This document shows, in pieces, positions 35,101 through 46,482 of a DNA stretch of 64,000 bases. A program made the position numbers and the translations under genes. Source of the DNA: Thecaphora thlaspeos. Taxonomy: Eukaryota > Basidiomycota > Ustilaginomycetes > Urocystidales > Glomosporiaceae. Below the pieces are notes generated by a model, which saw only the letters and a list, made by a program, of their open reading frames with translations, had not been told where the DNA came from and made no database searches. Location: assembly GCA_900291925.1 (NCBI GenBank), contig UWYS01000019.1, positions 186,001 to 250,000 of the forward strand. The letters run 5' to 3'. Each line of letters opens with the position of its first letter. The first letter of the stretch is position 1.

Positions 35101-38100
35101 GCGCGACCCGGCACCGACGCCGAGGCCGCGGCCGCCAACGACACCTTCCGCCGGCTGGTCAGCCTCAGCTCGCGCACTCACCTGCTCAGCGACATCTGCC
35201 AGACGTTCGCCTACGCCGGCCAGAAGATGCCAACCACCTACCTACAGACGCTTCTCGGCAGCGAAGGCGCCGGAACTGTCACCATCGCCGAGCTTGGCCG
35301 CCTCCATCGTGGCTGCGCCTGGGAAAACATGCTGCTCAAGGCCTCGCTGCCGGCTCCGCCCAGGTCCAAAGACAAGGGCAAAGACGTCGACGGCGACAAC
35401 AAGCCCACCGTCTCGCCGTCGTCATCGTCATCGTCGTCGCTCGCCAATCCGAGCGGCGGCGGCGATGCGTCGACGGCAGCGAGGCCCGAGGGCAGCGGCA
35501 GCGTCCTTGGCGGTCCCTCGCTGGCGGGCGTCCCGGCCGACCTGCTACAGGACGTCGTTGGGACGGTGGAGCTGCCGCCCAATAACGGAGCTGCTGCCGT
35601 GGCCGCTTCTTCTTCGGCGTCGTCAAAGGCGTCTGCGGAGAGCGACAGTCCGAGAGAGCTTAACGCGACGGCGCTACGCTACGTCGCCTCGCAGACGCTG
35701 ACGTCGCTGACGTCGTTCTTCCAGGAGACAATCCGCCTGCTGGCGCCGAGGCGCACCGTGGACGCGGCCCACAAGAAGGCTGCGTTCCAGGCGGCGGGCA
35801 AGATTGCCGAGGTGCTCAAGGACCACCTTCAGTGGCGCACCTCGGACAACCTCACCAACAGCTTCGCTTTTGCCACGATGATGGCGTGTCAGGCCAACGC
35901 TTTCCTCTTCGACGACCGGACCAACCCGGGCACCGTCCTCACCGGCGTGCTGCGCCCCTTTGACAAGGTGGACGGCCTCGACGCGCTCTTCGCCCTCTAC
36001 CGGCGCTATACCGACGAGATCGACCTGCACTACAACGCCAAAGGCGAAGAGCAGGCGGCGGCGGCCGACATCGACGCCGGCCTCAAGCTCGGCCACACCT
36101 GCGGCGGGCTCAAGATTTTGCTCGGCCTTTTCCTCCGCCTTGTCACCGCCAAGGGCCTGATCGACTCGACGCAAACCAACCAGCTGGTCAAGGAGGGCGG
36201 CCTCGACGTTTTTGAGCCGCACGCTTACCTCGTTCGCCTCCGTGCCGCTGTGCTGCCGGTGATCCGGGCCACCTGGGACAAGCCGTGGCTGCCCTCGCTG
36301 CCGGCCTCGGTCAACCGCCTGGTGCTTCAAAACGTCCTTGTCATCCTGCGCGCCCAGTCCGAAACGGCGCCAGCGCCCAAGAAGTCGCCGCAGGTCTCTC
36401 TCAATGGCGGCGCCGGCGGTTCCAGTTCCGGTGCGCCCGGCTTCCTCGGCCTCGCTCCCCTGGCTGACCTCGTCAACGCCCGACGCGCCCCAATCCAGCC
36501 GGACGAGGAGCGCATCCGCCACATCATTGACATGGGCTTTAACCGCAACGCCGCCCGCCACGCGCTGATCCGCTGCGGCAACAACCTCAGCGCGGCCACC
36601 GAGTACCTGCTGCTGCATCCCGAGATCGTCTCGCAGATGGCCGCTGAGCCGGAGCAGGCGCCCGCGCCCGAGTCCGAGGCGCAGCAGCCATCCGGCGGAC
36701 AAGTCGGCGCCACCGCTACCACCGCTTCTGGCTCTGGCTCTGGCTCGACAGCAGCAGGTGCGGACGCCACCGCAGCGAACCCGGTGTCGCAGACCGCCGA
36801 TGCAGCTGCCGCATCGTCCTCTGCGGTAGTCCCGGCCGCCACTGCCACCGCCGCCGCCACCAGCGGTGCAGTCAAGGACGACGAGGACGCTCAGATGAAG
36901 GACGCCGATGCAGAGGCTGATGCCGCTGCTGCGGCCGAGACCGAGCGCCGCGACTTTGACAGGCTTAAAGAGGATCTCGACCAGCAGCGCACGGAGGTCA
37001 AGGCGACGCTGATACGCCGTGCGCTCGAGCTGGCCGATGTGCACGAGGCTCTTGTGTTCGAGGTCAGGAATGCCTTTTCGATCACGGCGACCGAGGCGAG
37101 CCAGATCACCGGCAACCTTGCCTCGCTGCTCGAGGTGGTGCGCGAGTCGATGGACGACGCCTTCGGCGTCCGCGAAAAGCCAATTGCGCTGCGCCTAAGG
37201 TTGCTTGCCCTGGTGCTGCACGACGATGAGATCCTCAGAAAGGTCGACGACAATCTGGCCAGGGGCATCATGGAGGCCCTTGTTACCTTCTCAATGATGT
37301 ACGCCTCGAGGCCCGCCCCCGCCCACTCTCCTGCTCCCGCTACAGAAGCAGCCGCTGCCGCTGCCATATCAGCACCGGCACCCGCCTCGACAGCGACGGC
37401 GGTGGCACCGGCTGTCGCCAGCGACGGCGACAAGCCGATGCCCAAGGATATCGAGAACGGCGAGGCGGACGCCAGCACCAAGTGGCTCGCGCCACTGATG
37501 CTTGTCTCGGTCGCGCTGTTGGGCCTCGACGAGGACACGATCGAGCTCAAGGACGATGGCAGCGACGCCGCGTCCAGCAGCACAACCACCACTAGCGATG
37601 CCGCCGGCTCGCTGGAGTCGGACGTCAGGCACAGCCTGGCTCCCGCCCGACGCCCCTCGGTCTTCGACTCCGATGATGAGACGCTGTTCGACTTCGTCCT
37701 CAGCGTGCTCGAGCGGGCGTCGGATCTGACGCGCGAGGACCTGCTGGCCGCCTACCGCCTGCTGATGGTGCTGACGCGTCGACACTCGATCGCCGCGAGC
37801 TTCGTCCACAAGGGCGGCATTCAGCTGCTGCTGCGCCCCTTCCACACCGTCAAGCCCAAGGACGTGGCCGGCTGCCAGGTGCTGGCGATGATGACGCTTC
37901 GACACATCGTCGAGGATCTCGGGACACTGTCGCTCGCCATCGAGCATGAGTTCAAGAGCCTTTTTGCGCAGACAAAGGGCCAGCGGATCGATACCACGTT
38001 GCTGCTGCGCAACCTCGACTACGCGGCGCTGCGGGACCCGGACACTTTCCTTGAGGTGGCCGCCTCGAAGCTCGAGATGGTCGACCACTCGCCGACCAAG

Positions 38101-41100
38101 AACGTCGGCTACGTCAAGTTGATCGAGCCGCCGAAGGCGGAAGGCTCGAACGGCTCGTCGCCATCGGATCTCGCCGCCAACGGCCAGGCCAGCCTGGCTA
38201 GCCTCCGCCTCGGCGACGATCCGATGGATGTGGCCTTCGCCTCGCCGACCAAGGAGGCCGGCCCGTCGACCGAGATCGTCCAGGACGCCAAGGTGGGCGA
38301 CGATCCGCTCGGCAAGCCGTCGCAGCAGCAGGCGGCGCGCGCTCCGAGCACTAGCGCGCCCTCCGAGGAGCTTGACGCGCTGACGCAGCACCTGCTCTCT
38401 GAGCTGCTGCGCTACGGTCGCGACGGCGGCGCCAGCAGTGGCAAGAAGTCCTCGGGCGCCTCCACCACCGGCGACGCCACCGCAGTCAACGGGGACGCCA
38501 GCGCCACCGCCACCGCCGGCGAAGCTGCGATTGCACCCGACGCCGAGGCGTTGAAGCCTGCTGTCGCTTCAGGCTCGGGCTCGGGCTCGGGCTCGGGCAA
38601 GGACGATGCGGCCGAGCCGATCGAGACCGACGAGCAGAAGCAGGCCGACTCGACCTACTTCTACACCTGCTTCCTGATGCAGTGCTTGACCGAGATGCTG
38701 TCGTCGTACAGCTCGTGCAAGTCGTCGCTCGTCAACTTCACCCGGAAGAAGCTCTTTGCCCAGACGCTCCCGGGCGCTACGGCCGGTGGCGTAGCAGGAG
38801 GGGCGGGAGGCCCACCGGCCACGCCGGGCGCGAAAGAGGCGCAGGCCGCCCTCCGCGCCAAGGGCAGCGTGCTGGGCTTCTTCCTCACCGAGATGGTCCC
38901 GTCCGGCTTCCTCCAATCGTACGACGCGATCGAGCTGCGCAAGCGGATGGCGCAGTCGAACTGGGCCATGTCGGTCATCGTCGCACTAACGGCCGACGTC
39001 ACGGTCCACACCGATGCGCGCGAGGTGCCGCAGGACCTGGTCAATGTCCGCAGGATCGTGCTCGATGCGATCGCCAAGGCGATAAAGGACGCATCGGCGT
39101 CGGCGGAGCCGATTGAAGTGCGCTACGGGCGTCTATTTGCGCTTAGCGAGCTCTGCCACCGCCTGCTGATCGCGCGGCCCAACATCACGTCGGGCAAGCA
39201 GACCGAGGACCTGACGCTCCACATGGCGAAGACGATGCTGGAAAAGAACTTTGTCACCGTCCTGACGAGCGCGTTGGCCGACGTCGACCCCAACCTGCCG
39301 ACGGTCAAGTCGCTGCTCGACACCATTCTCCGCCCGCTCGAGCACCTTACAAAGGTCGCCATCAAGATGGGCAAGGTCAAGGACCGCCAGCAGGGCCAGG
39401 CCTCGGTCTTGGACAAGTCCGACGAAGACAGCTTCGCGTCGTCCGATTACTCGATGGACGACGGCGACGATGAGGACGAGGACGACGAGGACGACGAAGG
39501 GCCCGGCCGCGAAGAGACGCCTGACTTCTACCGCAACTCAAGTCTCGGCATGCATACCGGCGAGATGGAGACGGGCTACGACGACGACGATATGTCCGAC
39601 GACGACATGGAGGACGATGAGGACATCGACATGGAGGAATTTGACACCGAGTCTGGCAGCGAGTCTAGGTAAGTCCCGTTTGCTTCCAATCGGAGCGTAG
39701 CAGGCGCTTCCTGCCTCAACACACCCGGGACGCCGCCGTCACTAACGCGATTCCTTTTCTCTGCTTCCCTTTCTTGCCACCTGTCCCTACTCCCGGACCC
39801 TGCGTGTGGATCGGCAGCGAGACTGACGAAGACGACGACGATCCCCACGTCGTCGAGATGATGGAGGACAGTGATCTCAGCGACGGGAGCGGCGACGACG
39901 ACGACAGTGAAGGGATGGAAATGCCCGAGGGCGGCGACGAGGAAGGCTGGACCGACGAGGTGAGTGAAGCAAGCAGACCCTTCTCGCAGAGGGGATCACA
40001 TGCGGAGGCCGCACTCAAGGTTCGATAGTACCCCATCTAAGCTCGCTCGCCCGTCCATCCCTTGACCTCGCATCCTTCATTCCCCTGCCAGGACGATGAG
40101 GACGAAGATGCGCTCAGCGAAATGGACGGCGCGCTCGACTTTGTCTTTGAAGACGGCGACGGCGAGGGAGGCGGTCTGCCCGACGTCACTGCGGCGCTCG
40201 AGGACGATCTCGACGGTGGCATGATCGAGGCCGAGATGGGCGGCGACGAGATTATCGACATCGACGATGATGACGACGAGGAAGATGCGATGGACAACCA
40301 GTCGATCGAGGACCACTACGACGACGAGGGGCTCCGCCACCTCGAGCTGACCGATGACTACGCGGCGTACCCGCAGGCCGACGACCGTTTTGGCGCCAAC
40401 TGGAACTGGACCGCCATTCCCGACGCCCGGTCAGGCCGCGGCTCGGGCGGGGGCGCAGACCGGATGCGCTCTCATCCGATGCTCCCGCCGAACTTCTTCC
40501 TCCCGACGGCAATGGAGAACTTTGGCGCCAACGCATCGGGCCGCCGCCCCCGCCTGATGGACCTCGAGGCCAGCCTGCTTGGCCCGCGGAGGATGGCGCC
40601 GCCCTCGGACGACGTTGCCAGCCACCCGCTGCTGGTCGAGCAGGCCGACAACGGCGAAGGCCGGTCAGGCGCTGCCGGCCGCGGCACCACCAGAACCCTC
40701 CCGGGAGGGGCCGCGGGCCTCTTCGGCCCCAACCAGCCCGCCTACGCCGAGTGGGCCCAGTCGATCGAGGACCTCGTTGGCGATGGTGCAATGCAGTTCC
40801 TTGAGACGCTGCTGAGCCGCGGCAGTCAGAACTCGGACATCCGCATCGAGCTCACCGCCGACGGCCAGTCCAACGCCCGCATGCGCATCGACGGCGTCGA
40901 GCTCGGCCGTGGGATGCCGCCGCTCCACGGTCATCATCATCACGGCCACCACCCTCACCATCGTTCCGGCGGCTCCGCCCAGCGCAGTGGTAGGCGGCCA
41001 ACCGAAGCCCAACGCAACGATCCGGTCGCCGCCGTCCAGGCCTTTACGCCTCAGCCCACCTCGACCCGCTGGAGCGAAGAGATGCGCATCCTACATTCGA

Positions 41101-43616
41101 GCACCGCCCTCGCTAGTGAAAAGGCCGCCCGCTTGCGCGCCCACCTGATCCGGGCCCTGATGCCGGCACTCAAACGGAAGCGCGAGGCGGACCGCAAAGC
41201 GCGCGCCGACGCCGAGGCCGACCTCAAGAAGACGCAGGAGGCCAAGGAGAAGATCCAGAAGGAGCTCGAGGCGACTCAGAACAAGATTCAAGAGCAAGAG
41301 GAGCGAGCACGTCAGGAGCAGCAGCAGGCCGAGGCTGAGGCAGCGGCCAGGGTTGAGCAGGAGCGCCTCGAGCGCGAGCAGCAGCAGCAGGAAGCTGAGG
41401 CCGTACCCGCGAGTGCGAACGACGGTGCCGACGTCGAGATGACTGACGCCGAGCCTATGGCGACGGAGGCCGGCGCTGGTCCCGAGCAAAGAGGGGCTGA
41501 CACGGTCCCCGACGCTGCCACCTCTACCGCCGCCCCAGCTGATGCTGCACCGTCGGAGAGGATCACCACGCGCATCAACGGCGAGGAGATCGACATCACC
41601 GATACCGGTATTGACCCGACTTTCCTGGAGGCGCTTCCGGACGACATGCGAGAAGAGGTGCTCAACCAACACTTCCGCGAGCGCCGGGCCGCCGAGGCCA
41701 CCAGCAACCTGGCGCAGCCGTCCAACATTGCCCCCGAGTTCCTCGACGCCCTCCCGCCGGAGATCCGAGCCGAGGTCATCCAGCAGGAGGCGCTCGAGAG
41801 CAGCCGGCGGCGCATGCGCGAGCGCGCCGAGCAAGCCCGCGCTGCTGAAGGTGCTGGAGGCCAGCAAGACCAAGGAGGTGGAGGAGATGCCGGGGAAGGA
41901 GCAGGAGGAGCGGTACGCGGCGCCGTGGAGATCAACCCCGTTGACTTCCTCGCGAGCCTCAACCCCGACCTGCGGAACCAGGTGCTGCTTGAGCAAGACG
42001 ATTCGTTCCTAGGCGGCCTACCTGCCAACATCCTGGCCGAGGTCAACAACCTCCGTCGCCAGCACCGCCACTTTGACGACAACGGTCAGGACGTCCCGCC
42101 GCCCCCTCGCAGCCGTCGCCCCGCCGGTGGTACAACCGGCAGCGGCGACACGGGAGGCGCCGCAGCGGCCAACACCGATGCCAACGGCGACGCCAGGAAG
42201 CCCGGTGGTGCCGCACCTCCAGCCGCCAGGGACGCGATCCAGCTGCTCGACAAGCCCGGGATCGCCACCTTGGTCCGCCTGCTCTTCTTCCCGCAGATGA
42301 ATGGCAAGCAGACGGGCCTGTACAAGGTGCTAGGCAACCTCTCGCAGAACTCCAAGACGCGGGCCGAGCTGCTCAACCTGCTGCTCGTCGTGCTGTCGGA
42401 CGGCACGGCCGACGTCAACGCGGTCGACAAGTCGTTCGTCTCGATGAGCAACCGCGCCAACAAGATCCACGCCACCCCGTCGCGACCGACGCCGAAGCGG
42501 TTCAACTCGGGCCCGGCCGGCGTGCAACAGCACCAGCACCGCGAGACGCCGCAGACGCCAGGCGCCGCGGTGGCGCCGCTATCGCGCACGGGGGACGAGG
42601 CGCCGTTCCTGATCGCATCGCGAAGCATCGAGACGCTGCTGCACCTCACCAACACCAATCAGCAGGCGGCTCTCTACTTCCTCCGCGATGACTCGCGCGC
42701 CGCCAAGAAGGGAAAGGGCAAGGAGAAGGAAAAGGACAAGGGTGAGCGCGCGACGGCGCCGATCAACGTGTTGCTCCAGCTGCTCTCGAAGGAGACGATC
42801 TTGTCCAACGCACAGCTGGTCGACTCGCTGCTGGCCCTCCTCAACACCATCACCAAGCCCCTCACCACCCTCGCCAATACCCTGGATGCAAGCGAGGACG
42901 CCAAGAAGCAGTCATCGCCGAGCGCAGATGCACCACCGGCTGCCCCGTCGACGGCCCCCGCCGCCGCCACTGGTACAGCTGCTGCTGCGAGTTCCGCGAC
43001 CGATGGCGATGCGTCAAACGCCGCCAGCCAGCAGCCCGCAGCGACCATCTCTACGAGCCAAGCCAACGCAAACGCCACCAGCACGTCAGCCGACAGAGGC
43101 GCTGAGTCAAAGGGCGGCAACGAGAGCGCGCTGACTTCAGAACCTCACATCCCGGCCGACCGATTGGCCGCGGTGGTGAAGCCGCTGGCAACTGCGGTGT
43201 CGAGCAAGGGCTTCCAGCACACGCTTGCCGTCGCATCGCACCTCTCTACCATTAAGGGGGCGCGCGACGTGATCAGCAATGCCATCCGTCAGCAGGCTGA
43301 TGCGGCGTCCAAGTCGCTGGTGGCCGACCTGGACAAGCTGATCGAGACGCTGCCGGAGCCGACGGCTGAGGACGACGAGGAAGAGGAAAGGAAAGCGGCC
43401 GAGGCAGTGGCGCAGCAAAACCAGGCGAGCGGATCGTCGCAGACGGCCGACGCACCAACGGCCACCATCTCTGGCCCGACGGCGATGGACATGGAACTGG
43501 CCGGCGGCACCAAGTTCCGCTCGACGGCTCTGACGGGCCTGGCGAGCCCCGCGAGCGCCCAGGCGATCCTGCTGCGGTGCCTGCGCGGGCTCGACTACGT
43601 CATGACGGGTCGTTAA
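32178..43616 (+). CDS. TOM1: giant TOM1/HUWE1-type ubiquitin ligase, truncated before the HECT domain
   Basis: Four exons (32178-32513, 32644-39668, 39818-39959, 40092-43616) splice in frame to 3,675 aa. TOM1/HUWE1 proteins are HECT ligases that ubiquitinate excess ribosomal proteins, histones and Cdc6. Present: the N-terminal DUF908/DUF913 armadillo-like region (SEWCWPRGDLYYWTQVLNRF), a UBA domain (IRHIIDMGFNRNAARHALIR), acidic stretches around exon 3, and the DUF4414/UBM region with GIDPTFLEALPDDMREEVLN and IAPEFLDALPPEIRAEVIQQ. The post-UBM helical region (LVRLLFFPQMNGKQTGLYKV) is also present. The frame ends at LLRCLRGLDYVMTGR, where relatives continue for several hundred residues into the HECT catalytic domain. 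No HECT motif was found in any frame of the next 2.9 kb. As it stands the product would lack the catalytic cysteine. Truncation, gene split or misassembly are all possible. Confidence 0.9.
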
Positions 43617-43723
43617 AAGGGACGATGGACACGGAGGCGGTCGGTCCATCTGCAGTATCGACATGCAACCAAGTTACACGAGGAACGGCAGCGAAAAGCC
43701 TGCCCTGCCTCGTGACTGTAAAT

Positions 43724-43763
<40 letters not shown>

Positions 43764-46482
43764 AGGTAAAGAATCGAACCAACAAGCCGGAATCGCCCGT
43801 GCCTGTGGTTGTTCGGAAAGCAGCCTGAGCAGGCTACCCAGCACGGTACTGACCCTATTGCCATGCAAGCTGACCCGGGTTTCCGGTGCTTTGTACCGCT
43901 GTAGGATCGGCCGTCTGTGACATGGCCAAGATGGCAGCAAGAATGTGCTGGTCATGCGTCTTGCTCTTTCACGATGGATCGGCGCCCTTCGAAGATGCGA
44001 GGCAGCGTCGACGTGGACTTATGTGCGGTAGGCCGGGGCGAGGAGGTTTGTTGCTTCCTGGCCGAGAGGCATCACGCCGATACTGTATGTACATACGAGC
44101 TTCTCGCACATGGCTCGTCGCTGCGGATCGCATCCTTCGTGCTGTGGTACAAAGGCAAGCCATAGCGTTTGCCATCGATACGGAACATCCACCTCGAGCA
44201 CCGGCTGTGTTGATGCGTTCGCTCCCGTACGGTACATAGTTTGATGCCGGTTCAGCTGGGCTTGAGCGTTTGCAGCAACGGTATCCCATGATGGTTCCAC
44301 CTTTCAGAGCAAAGGCGTTTGATTGGTCGAGGCCGCTGTGTCGAGGCCGCTGTGACCGCCAACTGTGGGTGGCGCACCGACACCGTACCGCTGGATGAAG
44401 GAAACCATTGATGAGGGAGCTACAATACGTGGGTCATCTTGGTTTCACGCTGCGCTCTAGATGAGGGAACAACGTACGCTTCTTGCGTCTGTTTCTTTCC
44501 CGGCGCAACGGACGGAGGGATCGGAGAAGGGCCTCGTGGCAAAAGAGTAGTGTGTACTAGTGCTTCCATCACATAGCAAACGCTCAGCCGTGATTGGTTG
44601 GCCCTTGGCCGCAGCATGATACTGTACTCGGCCGCCAGAGAGAGAAAATTGGCGGGAAAAAAGGCAGCGGTGGGATCAGCTACGTAGGTTCGGATGCGCA
44701 ACGCTGTGTAGGCAGGCGAGGGGAGGGTATGCCATGGCACAGCAGGCAGCGTCGCTCGGTGCGTCGCTCTTTTGCTCGTCGTGCGCCTCGGCCTGCGCGC
44801 CCTCGCTGCCGACACACGCCTGGACTCTTTATCTTGCTGTGTCGGCGCTCCGCCGACCCACCATCACCAGCCAGCAGAACGCAACGAAAGAGAGCGCGGG
44901 AGCGCTTGCGAACAAGTGGAAGTTGATCTTTTCCTTCTTGCAAACAATTACTGTAACTAACTACTCTTTCTGCTCGTGGTGGCGCTGGCTGAGATCGGCT
45001 GGCGTAGTAGGAGTCAGTTGTAGGATAACTTAGTTACATACGTTGTGTTGGCGGCCGCTCACTCGGCTTGCGCCCGCCTGCGCGCGCGGCCTCGTGATCT
45101 CGCTATCTCGCTCCTGGCTTGCTCTGATCCTCTGTCTCACTTTCTCTCTCGCCCTCGGCTCCTCGGCTCCTTCCGGCTCTCGAGATCCTCCGTCGGCGGC
45201 ACCGCTTCCGCCCTCATCGCTCTCACCACCCACCACCCACCACCCACCACCCAAGGCCCATCGCCCCCACCTTCCGAAACACACGGCCTCACACGTACGC
45301 TCACCTTCCCTCCATCGGCACAGCCGGATAGCCGCCGTCACCGCTTGAAACGCGCGCTCCTCACTCACATTCCGCCACAAAGGTCTTCCGCCCGCCCCCG
45401 CCCCTGCTGCTATCGACACAACGTAGCTCTCCACTCACAGATCCACGTCGTGGCTTCTTGGCGAGCCTGCAGCCTCTTGCTACCAGCGACCGGCCCAAGC
45501 TGCTCGGTCGTCGTCCTGTTTACGCGCCCACAGCGCGGCAAGCGTTCCCGTCGGCGACACACCGGCGATTTTCCATCCTCTGCCTCCTTCATCCAGCCCC
45601 GCCACCCTCACAATCCAGCGGGCGGTAGCGTTGCAATCCTCTCGGCGCGGCAACCCTCCGAAACCATACCCCCGCCTCCTCCCACGCTTTGGGACGCTGC
45701 GTGGCTCACAGGACGTACATCCCCCGTTCCCCTCCTTATCCGTCCATCCACCTACCCACCGTCGGCCGAACCCCGCCTCGATACGTCGCGCACAGCATCC
45801 TGCAGCGGAGTTTTCATATACATTGATTAAAAACTTTCGTATCTACGTTTGCCAACGCTCCACCCCCACCATTCAGTGCAAAGCCGTGGCTCTCGGGCTG
45901 GTCACTGCAACTCTACTCGTCACGCTCTCTCTTTCCTCCTGCCCTCGACCACGCCAGAGGGATCCGTCGCAGTTCTCCGATAGAGGCACACTGCACCGTG
46001 CCCAGGCTCGCAGGCACTCCCTTACCTGGAGCAGCGAATCGGCACCTTTGCTTCCTCCTATTGTCCGCCCACCGCCAAGCAAGCCAGTAAGGTTCCTGTC
46101 ACCGGCACCGCTTCCGCCTTTGCCGCCACGGCGCCCCCAATAGGTCGGCCCCTGAAACTTCATCTCGTAACCCACCTGCAGACGCCGTCACACGGCCGAG
46201 CTGGGACGAGCATCGCTGCTAGTCCCTGGTTGCTAGGGGCCGCGCAAGCACGCCGCCACAGGCAAACAAGCGCAGACTTCCCGTCTTCTTTCCCCGGCAA
46301 CGTGCTTTGAGCTTCCATCCAAGCCGCACATTGCCCTCGCCCTTCCGCCCGCCACCTCAAAGGCACATCCGCGACACACGACCTCTTTCCAGCTGTACTT
46401 GAGGAGCAACCGGACCTCTTGCCCCATAGCAGGCGGGCGCAGTCGGCCTCGATAGGTCGATCGACGTCCCCATCTTTTCTAC
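43617..46482. other. 2.9-kb intergenic region after the TOM1-like gene
   Basis: Starts with a short 3' region and a run of 35 A. No conserved frame follows. A 14-bp tandem duplication (TCGAGGCCGCTGTG, 44327-44354) and a CCACCCACC repeat (about 45225-45260) are present. From about 45040 the plus strand is pyrimidine-rich up to the phosphodiesterase ATG, which looks like a long fungal promoter/leader. No HECT domain, RNA gene or transposon ends were recognised. Confidence 0.45.
43727..43761 (+). repeat. A35 homopolymer
   Basis: Thirty-five consecutive A, 110 bp downstream of the premature-looking stop of the TOM1-like gene. It could be a retroposon tail, a genuine microsatellite, or an assembly junction. 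On the minus strand a B-box-like GGTTCGATTC (43771-43780) precedes the resulting T-run, but no tRNA fold was found. Confidence 0.97.

Noticed and set aside
43764..43850. B-box-like GGTTCGATTC on the minus strand followed by a T-run, possible tRNA or SINE
   Set aside because: The T-arm stem does not pair and no acceptor stem or anticodon arm could be built, so it is not called an RNA gene.
45045..45830. Open frame of 261 codons before the phosphodiesterase
   Set aside because: Pro/Ser/His-rich translation of a pyrimidine-rich leader with no domain; overlapping frames are equally open.
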